Notes: generated from the letters alone by a model not told the origin. A stretch of DNA of 17,132 bases from CAYMUR01 sp964393615 (GCA_964393615.1 CAYMUR010000102.1:1-17132), one strand, 5' to 3'. Numbered from the stretch's first letter, positions 7,819 through 16,642 are shown. Made by a program: numbers and translations.

Positions 7819-10800
7819 TTACTCCACTCGCTTCCTGCGAAATTGGTCGCTCAACACAATCGTTTCGACTGCCATGGAAACACGGTAGTCGGCCCCCGCA
7901 AGCCGTTGTTTCATGTTCGCCAACAGCGGTTCGTCGGACAATTGGACCTCTCTACCCAGGGCGTAACCCAACAGTTTGCGACAGAATTGGTCAAGAAAAT
8001 CATCCTGGCGACTGTTCATCAGGTAGTCTCGCAATCCGGCCAATCCGTCAATTTCACTGCCATCGGGTAATGTTGTCTGGGTATCAAGCGGAACACCTTC
8101 CAAATCTCCACGACGACGGCGACCAATGGCATCAAAACTTTCTAAGGCAAATCCAAAGGGATCAATCCGTTGGTGGCACTTGGCACAAGACTGGTCCTTA
8201 CTATGCTGTTCAAACAATTGCCGTTCGCTCAATCCTTCCGGAACGGCATCGGCTAATGCTGGAATATCCTTCGGTGGGCGCGGTAACCGTTCACCAAGCA
8301 ACACTTCGCTGACCCAGTTGCCTCGCAGGATAGGACTGGTACGCGTCGCACCGGACTGCTTGGCAAGCGTCGTCGCCAGTCCCAGGATACCGCCGCGGCC
8401 AAATTGTTGCACCTCGTCAACGCGACGCCAGCCCCCCCCTTCAACTCCTGCCATGCCATAAAACGTGGCAAGACGATCATTCACAAATGTGTGGTCCGCC
8501 TGGAGCAAACTCAACACCGATCTGTCATGCTGAAACAAATCGGTAAAGAACAAGATTGACTCCTCATACATGTCGCCACGAAGATCCGCAAACTCTGGAA
8601 AGTGTTTTTTGCTCTTCTGTTCTACCGTGTCGAAATCATAAATGCGCAACCACTGGCAGGTAAACTCGGTGGCCAGCCGGCGCACACGAGGGTCCAACAA
8701 CATACGTTTCGTCTGCTGGACCAACATCTCAGGAGTTTGTAGCGCAGCACGATCAGCATTTTCTCGCAATTCACTATCCGGTTGCGAAGACCAGAGAAAA
8801 TAACTCAGCCGACTCGCCAGTTCCCATTCCGACACCGCAGCCGTTGACGTTCCTGCAGAAATATTTTCGAGACGGTACAAAAATGGCGCGGCCGTGAAAA
8901 CACGGGCCATTGTCAAGCGAAACGCCACGTCATGCGCCAGATCTTGTTCACGCAAATCACGGTACAAATCTCGCAACCCCGTGTTCTCCTCGTCAGTCAG
9001 TGGCCGTCGAAAAACCTTGGCCGCAAAGACGACCAATGCATCCATGTGTCTCGACTCGGATTCGATCAACGCTTGCCGAAACGCCTCCGCTTTTGCGTTG
9101 AAGGGTTTGACCAATGCATCGAAAATACCTTCCTGCGGATGGTCAATCGTCGTTTCCAGAAGCGATTCCAGTACGTCAAGTTGTTTCAACGGATCCTGAC
9201 TCACGTAGCGCAGCTCCTGCCAGAGCCGGTCAAGCCTGTTTGCCTGGTTTTCGTCAAGCATTAATCGCTGCAAATGATCGTCTTCGCGATAGAACAACGT
9301 CAACGTAAGCGGTTCGTCAACAGGCACAATCTGCGTGTAGCAAAGCGCGGCTGGAAAAACACGGCGGTGCTCCACCATCGCCGACTCAAACCGTTTCCAA
9401 GCCGTACTCTCTTCGCCCACAAGAATCGGTCGAAGATAGGAAATGGTACGAGTATCCGCACCGATATTGATATCGGAAAGCGTCACGATGACTTCACTGG
9501 GTAAAAGCTCCGATTGGGCCTGCGAAACCCCGGCTACGATCTCCGGTTGCACACTGCCCTGGCCTCCCGTTTGTAAATCAAGCACAGCGGTCGTGACAAA
9601 TTCACGTCCGATTACCAGCTTGGCGGGAAGGCGAATCTCGATCACTGACGGGGCACGCACACAGAAAGATCGCGGGTCAATGGCGAACCCATGGGGATGT
9701 TTTCCAAACAGCAAGAAATCGTCAGCCTGGGTGTCGGTGGCATCCGTCTCCGAACCAACCCGAGACACGAGACGACTCGAAGCCGCCGCCACGTCACGGA
9801 GCATGATGTCGGGCTGACCTTCGGCGACGAGCCGTGGTTGCTGCCACACAACAAAGTCATGCTCGTTCCCATCCCCCGCGTCAGTCGCGACCAAAGAAAA
9901 AACAACTTCCTCTGCGGCTTGCTTTTCTTCCTCCCCTTCTGCCAACTCGGGAAATTGGAAATGCATTTCGTATTGCGTCAGGAGCGGATTGACCGGCTCC
10001 AGCCACTTCGCTCGACTTCCTTTTCTACCTAACAGGCCAATCGGATTGAACACCCACAGCCCTTTTTGCCAACTGGCAATGTCGGCAGCCAACNNNNNNN
10101 NNNCTGGGCGTTACGCCAACGCTCGCGCAAAGGTTTCAACAGTAACGATGGATCGGTTGCCAAAAGACTTGACCAGAGAACTCGTAAATACCTGGCATTC
10201 AGGCCTTGCTGCTCAGCAACCGTTTCTATCGTCTTGGTATTCGTCGCCAACGCATCCCTCTCCAAAAGGGTGGCGGCAAGATACTTTTCAAGCGGCAGGA
10301 CTCCCGCTCGTCCAAATTTCGTTTCCTGGTTGTCAACAAAATCCCCATAAAACTGTCGCACTTGCTCGGTCATCTCATCCGACCAGTCGCGCGGTGTCGC
10401 GTGGGCCGAAAAACGAAATCCCTCCGGTGTTAATACCACGTGCTCAGCAATCTCACTACCCGCATCAAAAAACTGTTGCAGTAGTCCTGCTGACATAACC
10501 AGCGCGTTACCAACATTGGTGAACCCTTCGCCCGCTGCCCCCGTGGTCGGAAACTCACGAGCAGGGTCTAATTCAATACCTGTCAGGTCACGAATTGTGT
10601 AGGTGTATTCCGCATTGTTGAGACGCCGCAAAACAACACTCCCAGGATCGCCTGCCAGGGCATGGGCTTCCAGGTCCAGATAACTTCGTACCCAGCGATT
10701 CAACAATTCACTTTCCTCAAGGGAAGGTTGTTCACTGTCTTCGGGGGGCATCTCACCAGCTTCAAGCATCTTCAACACCTTCTGCCAAGACTTCGGATCA

Positions 10801-11072
10801 CGTCGCACCTCGTTGAACGTATTAAACTGCTCGAGATCCACTTCCCCTTCCTGCCCATCGGTGGAATGGCATTCCAAACAAAAGCGTTTCACCAACGGTC
10901 GAACATCACGTTCGAACTGCATTCCCAACAAATCAAACGCTTCTCGCTCATCACCAACCACGCTGCTCGAAGCGAAAAAAAGTGCCAACACAACCGATAA
11001 CAACAGGGCAAAAGCCGGACTGCTTTTTTGTAATGGCCAGACGTCCCACTGATTGCAGCAATTAGCGACCAC
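7819..11072 (-). CDS. Long cytochrome-c-like planctomycete protein, DUF1587-DUF1595-DUF1592-DUF1588-DUF1585 (split by a gap)
   Basis: One gene of about 1,080 codons plus the gap, though it appears as two frames. A signal sequence (FALLLSVVLALFFASSSVVG) is followed by a cytochrome-c-like domain with CLECH (about residues 65-69) and MPPE, then DUF1587 (LRRLNNAEYTYTIRDLTG, near 150). After the gap come DUF1595 (VFRRPLTDEENTGL), DUF1592 (RLSYFLWSSQPDSELRE, FTCQWLRIYDFD, HTFVNDRLATFYG), DUF1588 (GILGLATTLAKQSGATRTSP with a second haem-type motif, CAKCH) and DUF1585 (FCRKLLGYALGREVQLSDEP). This is the full standard order. The two CxxCH motifs suggest haem binding in the periplasm; the substrate is unknown. 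The chosen GTG (11070-11072) has GGAGG nine bases upstream; the frame is open to a GTG at 11237, but that extension of 55 codons has no signal-like character. The partner DUF1552 gene follows. Confidence 0.88.
10094..10103. other. Assembly gap (10 Ns) inside the DUF1592-type gene
   Basis: Ten Ns between RERWRNAQ and LAADIASWQKG on the minus strand. For both sides to lie in one frame the true gap must have a length of 2 modulo 3, so the inserted ten creates a false frameshift. Confidence 0.98.
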
Positions 11073-11081
11073 GTCTATTTG

Positions 11082-11086
11082 CCTCC
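11082..11086 (-). promoter_or_regulatory. Shine-Dalgarno GGAGG that decides the start of the DUF1592-type gene
   Basis: GGAGG on the minus strand lies 9 bases before GTG 11072. The signal sequence then begins about 17 residues into the protein, a normal length for the n-region. Confidence 0.55.
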
Positions 11087-11243
11087 GCCAACGGCAATTC
11101 CCCAAGGTCTCCCTGCACATCCTAGCTGACGTATCACGTCGACGAATCTGCTGGCTGTACGCCCATGGTTGTTGATAGCTGGCATGGTTGTCAGAGGAAT
11201 TGTGCATCAAATTTTCAAACGGATAAAGAGATCGCACTAGGTA

Positions 11244-12281
11244 TCAAAACGAACTCCGAATTCGGCAGGCGACGAGTGGATCGACCATCGCGGCAGTGGC
11301 AATGTGTACCGCTTCGGCTCCGGCAGCAAGATATTCCCGTAAATGATCCGCCGTCCCGGCGCCCCCAACCCCAATGAGCTTGAGTGAAAGGTCCTTGGCC
11401 TTGATTAACTCCGAAAACATTTTGGTTTGAGCGACCGATGCACTGCGTGTGGCCGCGCCACAAATCCCTCTTTTTTGTCCGTCAAAAATCAACTCACCGC
11501 CCGGTTCTCGCACCTGTGTAGCCACACTATTAGTCATGGCCAATCCGTCAACGAAATCCGAAACCGCGTCCAGTAAGTGACAGGCAGCCGTTCGATCCTG
11601 AAAGTGGCCGATTTTGACGAGATAAGGTGTCCCACCAATGGCTGCACGAACACGTGCGGCAACAACTCCTGCAGCTTGAGATTCCTGATACAACTGCCCA
11701 TCGCGACTACAGACATTCGGGCAGGAGAAATTGGTTTCGATACAGTCGGCTCCGCTTTCCACGGCCCAGCTCGCACACAAAGCATAATCGTCGGCAAGTT
11801 CATGGATGGACCAGCCTGGTTGCATGGTGCCTACGACAGAAACAACTAACCATTGGTCATCACGAAGCTTGTTGCGGGTTTGTTCGATATCCCTGCGCCA
11901 GGTATCTGGTTCGCTACTCGGCATCCCAAAAGAAACCGCCCAGCTGCCAGTCAGTCGTTTTTCAGCATACAACTCAGATTCGCAACCTTTCAGGGTATCG
12001 GTCAGAACGGGGACCAGATTTGGAATGGGATAACATTCGCGCGCCCGACTGCGAACCGTTTTGTAAGTCAGCACGTCAAAACCCAGCGAAGCGTAATAAC
12101 AGATCCAACGGCCGTTTAACAGCGGTCCGGCCGGAATCCCCAATGGCGAAGGCGCGGGACGGCCCAGAAACGTCCAGGGCCCTGACATGGCAGGGATCTC
12201 GACCGCCAATGGATCTGGCGCGTGGTCGTAGTTCCAGCGATAGTTACGAGTAATGTCGTAGCAAGGCAGAGTTTCAGTCAT
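11244..12281 (-). CDS. Dihydroorotate dehydrogenase-like FMN-dependent oxidoreductase
   Basis: About 345 residues with the FMN TIM-barrel of the DHODH/dihydropyrimidine dehydrogenase family. Motifs, numbered from ATG 12281, are SPLGIPAGPL (46-54), Lys74 in LTYKTVRS, the signature NFSCPN (184-189), Lys223 in LVKIGHF, Asn251 in MTNSVAT and the phosphate-binding IGVGGAGTADHLREYLAAG (303-321). The SCPN form is closer to class 1 cytosolic enzymes than to the membrane quinone-linked class 2. Whether it makes orotate or reduces another heterocycle cannot be told: no other pyr genes are nearby, and planctomycetes often have diverged copies. The frame is open back to a TTG at 12320, but ATG 12281 gives an N-terminus (CYDITRNYRWNYDHAP) that looks like the family start. 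Neither start has a strong Shine-Dalgarno. The DUF1592-type gene lies about 170 bases downstream. Confidence 0.87.
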   Translation of the reverse strand: MTETLPCYDITRNYRWNYDHAPDPLAVEIPAMSGPWTFLGRPAPSPLGIPAGPLLNGRWICYYASLGFDVLTYKTVRSRARECYPIPNLVPVLTDTLKGCESELYAEKRLTGSWAVSFGMPSSEPDTWRRDIEQTRNKLRDDQWLVVSVVGTMQPGWSIHELADDYALCASWAVESGADCIETNFSCPNVCSRDGQLYQESQAAGVVAARVRAAIGGTPYLVKIGHFQDRTAACHLLDAVSDFVDGLAMTNSVATQVREPGGELIFDGQKRGICGAATRSASVAQTKMFSELIKAKDLSLKLIGVGGAGTADHLREYLAAGAEAVHIATAAMVDPLVACRIRSSF

Positions 12282-12785
12282 AGCTTCCAACCATTCAAAG
12301 TTGGCTGTCGAATACTCCAATCTCGTTTATGCTGCGTGGCAACTGGCATCGGTCCCAGATGATTGGCTCTTGTGGAAAACTAACCTGTAACAGCTGTCAT
12401 CTCGGGTCGCTGGACATGATTCATTTTGGCGACCATCCATGGCTTGATCCACGAAAATAATCTCTTCTGATTTCCTGCAATGACTACCTTCTGATTCAGG
12501 CAGCAACGGTTCACACCATGCAGCTAACCCAAACCAGGTTAACGTCGAAGGTGCGAAATTGCTGATCTCTGTCATCCCGACCTGACCAACCAAAATCATT
12601 TTAGTTGGTGCCATATCCCGTGGCAATTGCAAACCCTCGTCAGTAGGTCTTTCATCCACTTGCTCCGTTCAAAGACCAAGGAAAACGATGAAGAAAGTGG
12701 CCTACCTCGCAGACCTCTGAGATACCCGTTGCGCTAGGTGAATGATGCACCACGTTGACTTCGTTCAATGTGTGCCTGGGCTAGA
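12282..12785. other. Stretch without a recognisable gene
   Basis: About 500 bases between the PEP-CTERM gene and the DHODH-like gene. The longest minus-strand frame (12327-12659) has no motif, an unusual composition and no Shine-Dalgarno, so I do not call it. This stretch should hold the promoter of the DHODH-like gene, but no convincing -35/-10 pair was found by eye. Confidence 0.45.
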
Positions 12786-12807
12786 CAACGTCCAGGCGAG
12801 GACGTTG
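12786..12807 (-). terminator. Hairpin just after the 470-residue PEP-CTERM gene
   Basis: A perfect 8-bp stem, CAACGTCC paired with GGACGTTG, with a 6-base loop, begins 28 bases beyond the stop codon at 12836. There is no T-run after it on the minus strand, so it is either a stem protecting the 3' end or a weak terminator, not a canonical intrinsic one. Confidence 0.35.
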
Positions 12808-12835
12808 ATCAGCAGCGGGACCAGTTGCACCAGGT

Positions 12836-14248
12836 TCATTCACCGCGGCAACGCCAGCGGGTCGCAAAGAGAGCCAAGGTGGAAACAATGAGCAACAGAG
12901 CTGCAGACGGTTCGGGGACTGCCAGCGAGACAGCAGCACTATTACCCGGCGAGACAGTTCCGCCATCATTGTTGACATGAGCACCCACGGTCCCGTCTCC
13001 CGACAAGGTTCCTTGCAGTAGATTGACTGCGCCGCCACCGGTGTTCAGGACATTGTTGATCTCCATCATACCACCACCGGTCTTGGCCAGCGAATGACCG
13101 TTCAAATTCAGGGCATTGTTAAATGTGAGCGTCGAGCCACTGACGACGTTCACACTGGTATTGTCGAGCAGGGTAACAGCCGACTGGAACTCATGGCTGC
13201 CGGAACCGACGTCAATGGTGGGCAGCACAGCTGCCGTGGAGGAAATCAGGTTGACGCCGCCCCCCCCGCCGATGATATAAGGGGCCGTGTGGTCGAATTG
13301 AATGCTGTTCACCGTCCGCGGCAGATCGGTAAACACGGTCGACGTGGAGGATATGGAATTACCGAATATGACCTTTTCGGCACGACTGAGCGCGCGTGAT
13401 CCGTCACCGGGAACTCCCCCGGGCGTCCAGTTCGCGTTCAGGTTCCAGTTGCCGCCTTCTCCACTGATCCAGGTGAACTCTGTGGGGGGTACAACAACGC
13501 CGCCGATATCCACCAACACGTTGTCGTAGCCGTTGCTACCGCAACATTGTTCGTTTTGATAGAGGTGCAAACGGTTCGGTTCGACAATCACTTCGTCCTC
13601 TCTCCAGGTCCCGAGCGATTGTGAGCCAGACGTCGGGCCGTTCACGTCATTCCAACGCACATCCAGCGTGTTCGCGTCCAGATCAATATCCAGGTCCACA
13701 TGCAAAGCGCCAGAACCTGGCGTCATGCCGGTGGGAACCGACTGGTTCACAAAGCCGCCGTCAGGGTTCTTTATGTTGCCCGCAAACTCGAAATTGAGTG
13801 GCGAACCCGTGGCATGGGCATCCCATTGATAGGAAAAACCTCTACGGGTTACATCATTTACGAACCATATTTGGGGAAGTCGGTTGTCATTAACAACAAA
13901 GTCGAGGCCGAGGTGTACGGTGCCTGTCGTCAGCGTGGTACCGAGTGGAATGCTGTTTCCCTGGTTGTCACCGCCGCCGGCACCGTTATCGACGGTACCA
14001 TAGGTTGGGTCAAACCTAAAAGAACTGCCTGCCGCCCAGTGGTCGAAGTCAACCCATGTTTGTCCCGTGGGTGCCTCGCGACCGGTAAGCGTGCCTGGCG
14101 TGGGATTGGTGGTAACTTGATCAAAGTCATCGCTTAGAACCGTGGTTTGAGCCATGACAGGCGCGCTACAAGTTAACAAAACCACCACACTGCAGCAGGC
14201 AACGATGATTAACCGTACGGAGCGACCCCGACCGACTTGCTCAAACAT
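12836..14248 (-). CDS. PEP-CTERM surface protein with lectin-like domain and autotransporter-type repeat block
   Basis: 470 residues. A signal peptide ends APVMA|Q (after residue 33), and the protein closes with VPEPSAALLLIVSTLALFA plus a basic tail (444-470), the PEP-CTERM sorting signal processed by an exosortase at the cell surface. Residues 34-250 form a jelly-roll/LamG-like domain shared with the neighbouring gene (GQTWVDFDHW, LGTTLTTGTVHLGLDFVV, LPQIWF, LHVDLDIDLDANTLDVRW, GYDNVLVDIG). Residues 258-443 are an extra block starting FTWISGEGGNWNLNANWTP and containing SLAKTGGGMMEINN and LLQGTLSGDGTVG, resembling passenger-associated beta-strand repeats of autotransporters. ATG 14248 has GGGAGAA about five bases upstream. 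A G8 tract on the coding strand (13260-13267) encodes a poly-Gly turn. The ligand and role are unknown; surface adhesion or matrix building is inferred from the family. Confidence 0.9.
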   Translation of the reverse strand: MFEQVGRGRSVRLIIVACCSVVVLLTCSAPVMAQTTVLSDDFDQVTTNPTPGTLTGREAPTGQTWVDFDHWAAGSSFRFDPTYGTVDNGAGGGDNQGNSIPLGTTLTTGTVHLGLDFVVNDNRLPQIWFVNDVTRRGFSYQWDAHATGSPLNFEFAGNIKNPDGGFVNQSVPTGMTPGSGALHVDLDIDLDANTLDVRWNDVNGPTSGSQSLGTWREDEVIVEPNRLHLYQNEQCCGSNGYDNVLVDIGGVVVPPTEFTWISGEGGNWNLNANWTPGGVPGDGSRALSRAEKVIFGNSISSTSTVFTDLPRTVNSIQFDHTAPYIIGGGGGVNLISSTAAVLPTIDVGSGSHEFQSAVTLLDNTSVNVVSGSTLTFNNALNLNGHSLAKTGGGMMEINNVLNTGGGAVNLLQGTLSGDGTVGAHVNNDGGTVSPGNSAAVSLAVPEPSAALLLIVSTLALFATRWRCRGE

Positions 14249-14290
14249 ATCAATTCTCCCTTTCTATTCCCCCGCAGTATTTTTTTTACG

Positions 14291-14329
14291 GCGTTGCCGG
14301 GCCACCACTTTACGGCAGCCCGGCACCGC
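14291..14329. other. GC-rich hairpin between the two PEP-CTERM genes
   Basis: Arms GCGTTGCCGGGC (14291-14302) and GCCCGGCACCGC (14318-14329) pair over 12 positions with a single mismatch around a 15-base loop. It lies in the spacer between the upstream paralog (stop at 14393) and the downstream one (start at 14248). A T8 tract lies on the plus-strand side, so on the transcribed minus strand it is an A-run and the element is not a standard terminator for these genes. It may attenuate read-through or set apart the expression of the two paralogs. Confidence 0.4.
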
Positions 14330-14392
14330 GACACATCAAATTATACTCCAACGTTGCAAAAAAAGATCGTCGGGTAGATACCTTCTATCTGG

Positions 14393-15229
14393 TCACCTAT
14401 CGCGACGGGTGCCCCTCCGCAGAACGCCTAGCATCAGGGTGCCCAGGCCTAACAGGACCAGCGACGTGGGTTCAGGCACAATGCCCACCACAATGTTGTC
14501 GAAGCCGTGGGTGTTTCCACCATGATCGTTGGTGAATATGCTTAAACGGTTCGGGTTAACATAGCTTCCCGCGTCCGACGAATAGGTCCCATAAAATTCC
14601 GAACCAGACGCGTCGCCACCAATCTCATTCCAAGCCACGTTTAGCGTTTTAGCGCTCAGATCAATGTCCAGGTCGACATGCAACTGACCAGCACCTGGAG
14701 CCATGCCGGTGTCAAAGCACTGGTTCGCAAAGGCTCCGTTGTTCTTCATGGTGCCCGAGTGCTCGAAGCAGAGTTCAGACACTCCAGAGTTATCGGCATC
14801 CCATCGAAAGGAAATGCCTTTATTGTTATCACCTGCGAACCAAATTTGAGGCCATCGAGGCTGGACGTCATCCCGAACGGTAAGGTCGATACCGAGGTAA
14901 ACATTTTCTGTAGTCAACGTTCTACCCAATGAAATGGAGTTTCCTTTGCGGCCACCCCCGCCGACACCGTTGCTGCCACTCCCAGTTGAATAGGCTCCCC
15001 GAAAGTTGAACGAGCCGCCATATGGCGCCGGATCGTAGTGGTTGAAATTGCCCCATGTTTGTCCGGTGGACGTCGTTCGACCAGTGAGCGATTCTGTGTC
15101 AGAGGGGTTTTCAAAGTCATCCTGCAGAATGACTTGCGCCATGACAGGCGCGTTACAGATTAACAACATCGCCGCAGTGCAGCAGGTAACGACGGCCGAC
15201 AGAACGGCGAGACTTCGGGGACTTGTCAT
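14393..15229 (-). CDS. PEP-CTERM surface protein with lectin-like domain, short paralog
   Basis: 278 residues from ATG 15229. A signal peptide ends APVMA|Q (after residue 31), and the C-terminus VPEPTSLVLLGLGTLML plus RRGTRRDR (251-278) is a PEP-CTERM sorting signal. The region between is one jelly-roll/LamG-like domain, clearly paralogous to the next gene: GQTWGNFNHY, LGRTLTTENVYLGIDLTV, WPQIWFAGD, LHVDLDIDLSAKTLNVAWN and GFDNIVVGI. It lacks the repeat block of its neighbour, so PEP follows directly after the domain. The frame extends to 15277, but GGAG seven bases before 15229 and the fit of the signal peptide fix the start there. Both paralogs probably arose by tandem duplication and may share a transcript. 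Confidence 0.9.
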   Translation of the reverse strand: MTSPRSLAVLSAVVTCCTAAMLLICNAPVMAQVILQDDFENPSDTESLTGRTTSTGQTWGNFNHYDPAPYGGSFNFRGAYSTGSGSNGVGGGGRKGNSISLGRTLTTENVYLGIDLTVRDDVQPRWPQIWFAGDNNKGISFRWDADNSGVSELCFEHSGTMKNNGAFANQCFDTGMAPGAGQLHVDLDIDLSAKTLNVAWNEIGGDASGSEFYGTYSSDAGSYVNPNRLSIFTNDHGGNTHGFDNIVVGIVPEPTSLVLLGLGTLMLGVLRRGTRRDR

Positions 15230-15236
15230 TTGATTT

Positions 15237-15240
15237 CTCC
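15237..15240 (-). promoter_or_regulatory. Shine-Dalgarno GGAG that decides the start of the short PEP-CTERM gene
   Basis: GGAGAAA on the minus strand with 7 bases between GGAG and ATG 15229. It argues against the upstream in-frame start at 15277. Confidence 0.6.
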
Positions 15241-15617
15241 TTCGTGAATTAGGAATAAGGATACAATTTCTATACATTGCTTCTCTCCGCTGCTAAGTAA
15301 AATCAGGACCGTGGAAGTAGTTGCATGAAGTGGCGTATCTGGTTCGCCGCCACACAACGCAAAGGGTGGTCCATCCCATGGCACAAAATCTACGCGTCGC
15401 CGCTTGAAAATGGAACTACACCTTCACTCCACCGCTTCCTGTCGATCATTTTCATGAAGCGTTCTCCTACTTGGTTACGAACAAACCCTCATCCCGCCAG
15501 GCGTCTAGCGACGCTGGTTTTCGAGGATTGCCCTAGATTCGTATTGAGTCTTCGGTTCATTGACTACGACTACTATCTCCTTGCCAAGCCGTTGGCCGCA
15601 GCCAACCGCTAGACGGT

Positions 15618-15645
15618 TTGTTTTTCACCGCTTGTTTTTCACCGC
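15618..15645. repeat. 14-bp tandem repeat, two exact copies
   Basis: The unit TTGTTTTTCACCGC occurs at 15618-15631 and 15632-15645 without mismatch. It is probably a slippage duplication; no function is evident. Confidence 0.9.
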
Positions 15646-15693
15646 GCGCAACACCAACCCGCATGCGCACATTGGTCGGTGCGTACGTTCGCC

Positions 15694-15816
15694 ACGAATG
15701 ACTAATTCTTAATGTCTAAGGGATGACTAGTTCCTAAGGCTGAAAATGCGTTGTTGAAAATGGGCGGTGCGGCGCGCACTTCCTCATTCAAAATTCCTTA
15801 GGCATTAGGCATTCGT
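15694..15816. repeat. Palindromic cluster of degenerate 7-bp repeats
   Basis: The left arm reads ACGAA, then heptads TGACTAA, TTCTTAA, TGTCTAA, then GG (15694-15721). A second set, TGACTAG and TTCCTAA then GG, follows at 15724-15739. The right arm on the opposite strand (15816 to 15796) reads ACGAA, then TGCCTAA twice, then GG. The arms share the same boundaries (ACGAA and GG) and face each other across about 75 bases, so they could form an imperfect hairpin. TGCGCAC followed by TGG also occurs just outside both arms (15664 and near 15830). Confidence 0.7.
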
Positions 15817-16037
15817 CAATTCCCAGTGCGCACAGCATCACATCGACGTGGATTCACTGGGAAGGCTGGGATAGAAGGCATCAAAATGGCCCAAAAACAA
15901 AAATCGCTCATTCCATACACCTTCACCTCTAGCCGCCTCCGGTGAGGCAACTTAGGCTGTCAATTTATGCTGGTCACGAGCGAGTCGACGAATATTACTA
16001 TTGTCGAATGTCTAAATTGGTGCTGCGTCTAATAAAT

Positions 16038-16065
16038 TTGGTTCTTCGATAAGTTCTAGTATAAT
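16038..16065 (+). promoter_or_regulatory. Candidate sigma70-type promoter
   Basis: A perfect TATAAT at 16060-16065 with TTGGTT (half matching the -35 consensus) at 16038-16043 and a 16-base spacer. Transcription would start near 16072, at the edge of the 20-bp repeats, and run towards the DUF1559 remnant. TATAAT is expected by chance several times in a window of this size, so this is a weak call. Confidence 0.3.
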
Positions 16066-16073
16066 CGTTTTCG

Positions 16074-16133
16074 TACGCATATCAACATACAAATACGCAT
16101 ATCAACATACAAATACGCATATCAACATACAAA
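16074..16133. repeat. 20-bp tandem repeat, three exact copies
   Basis: The unit TACGCATATCAACATACAAA is repeated three times without mismatch (16074-16093, 16094-16113, 16114-16133) and then stops. There are no unique spacers between copies, so this is not a CRISPR array. Perfect identity points to recent expansion. Confidence 0.95.
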
Positions 16134-16642
16134 ACTGTCGCCATTCTTATAAGGAGTGCACTCGCTGAAGGGCTGCACTTGCTGAACACGTCGAACGATG
16201 GGCAAACTGCCAACAAGATTGACGGCTCGTTCATAATTTTCGTAAGTCCTTATGAACACACTTCTTATTGTCGCAAAAATTTCTCTTGAAATCAGGTAGC
16301 CCTTCAAGTTTCGGCCCGCGCCGGGCAACCTGCCTAAACGGCACACCCCTGACCGCACTGCGAATCGCCGGCGTTACAACGGTTTTCTGCCCGCTGTCCA
16401 AAAATTCCCAAAACTCCTGAAAACCGCGCGAGAAATTCATATTCTGTGAGAAGCTTTCGCCTGAATTCGGCCGGGACAGGCCCTTCCAGAGAGCGACTGG
16501 CCAATGAGGCAACGGCGCGAGGCTTCAAGCCTTTCCATACAGTCGAGGGAATCCACACCCTCCAAGGACTCAAGAATGTCTGCTGCGATACCTCGGCAGT
16601 GATGGCAGCCAGCTCCTAGGGTGGAAGACCAATGCCGTCGTA

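Larger units (their letters stand above)
15241..16507. other. Long gene-poor stretch with several repeats
   Basis: About 1.27 kb without a gene I can support. A 95-codon plus frame (15325-15612) and short minus frames (16122-16573) have no motifs and no Shine-Dalgarno. The stretch holds a 14-bp tandem repeat, a palindromic cluster of 7-bp repeats, a 3 x 20-bp tandem repeat and a sigma70-like promoter candidate, each listed separately. It also has a short GCCTC-CGGT-GAGGC hairpin near 15938-15951. Confidence 0.5.

Noticed and set aside
12327..12659. 110-codon minus-strand frame as a gene
   Set aside because: No Shine-Dalgarno, no recognisable motif and no clear coding character.
15325..15612. 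95-codon plus-strand frame as a gene
   Set aside because: Random-looking composition rich in R, W and P, no ribosome binding site, no motif, and it lies in a repeat-bearing gene-poor stretch.
16074..16133. CRISPR array
   Set aside because: The three 20-bp copies are directly abutting with no spacers, and no cas gene is present.
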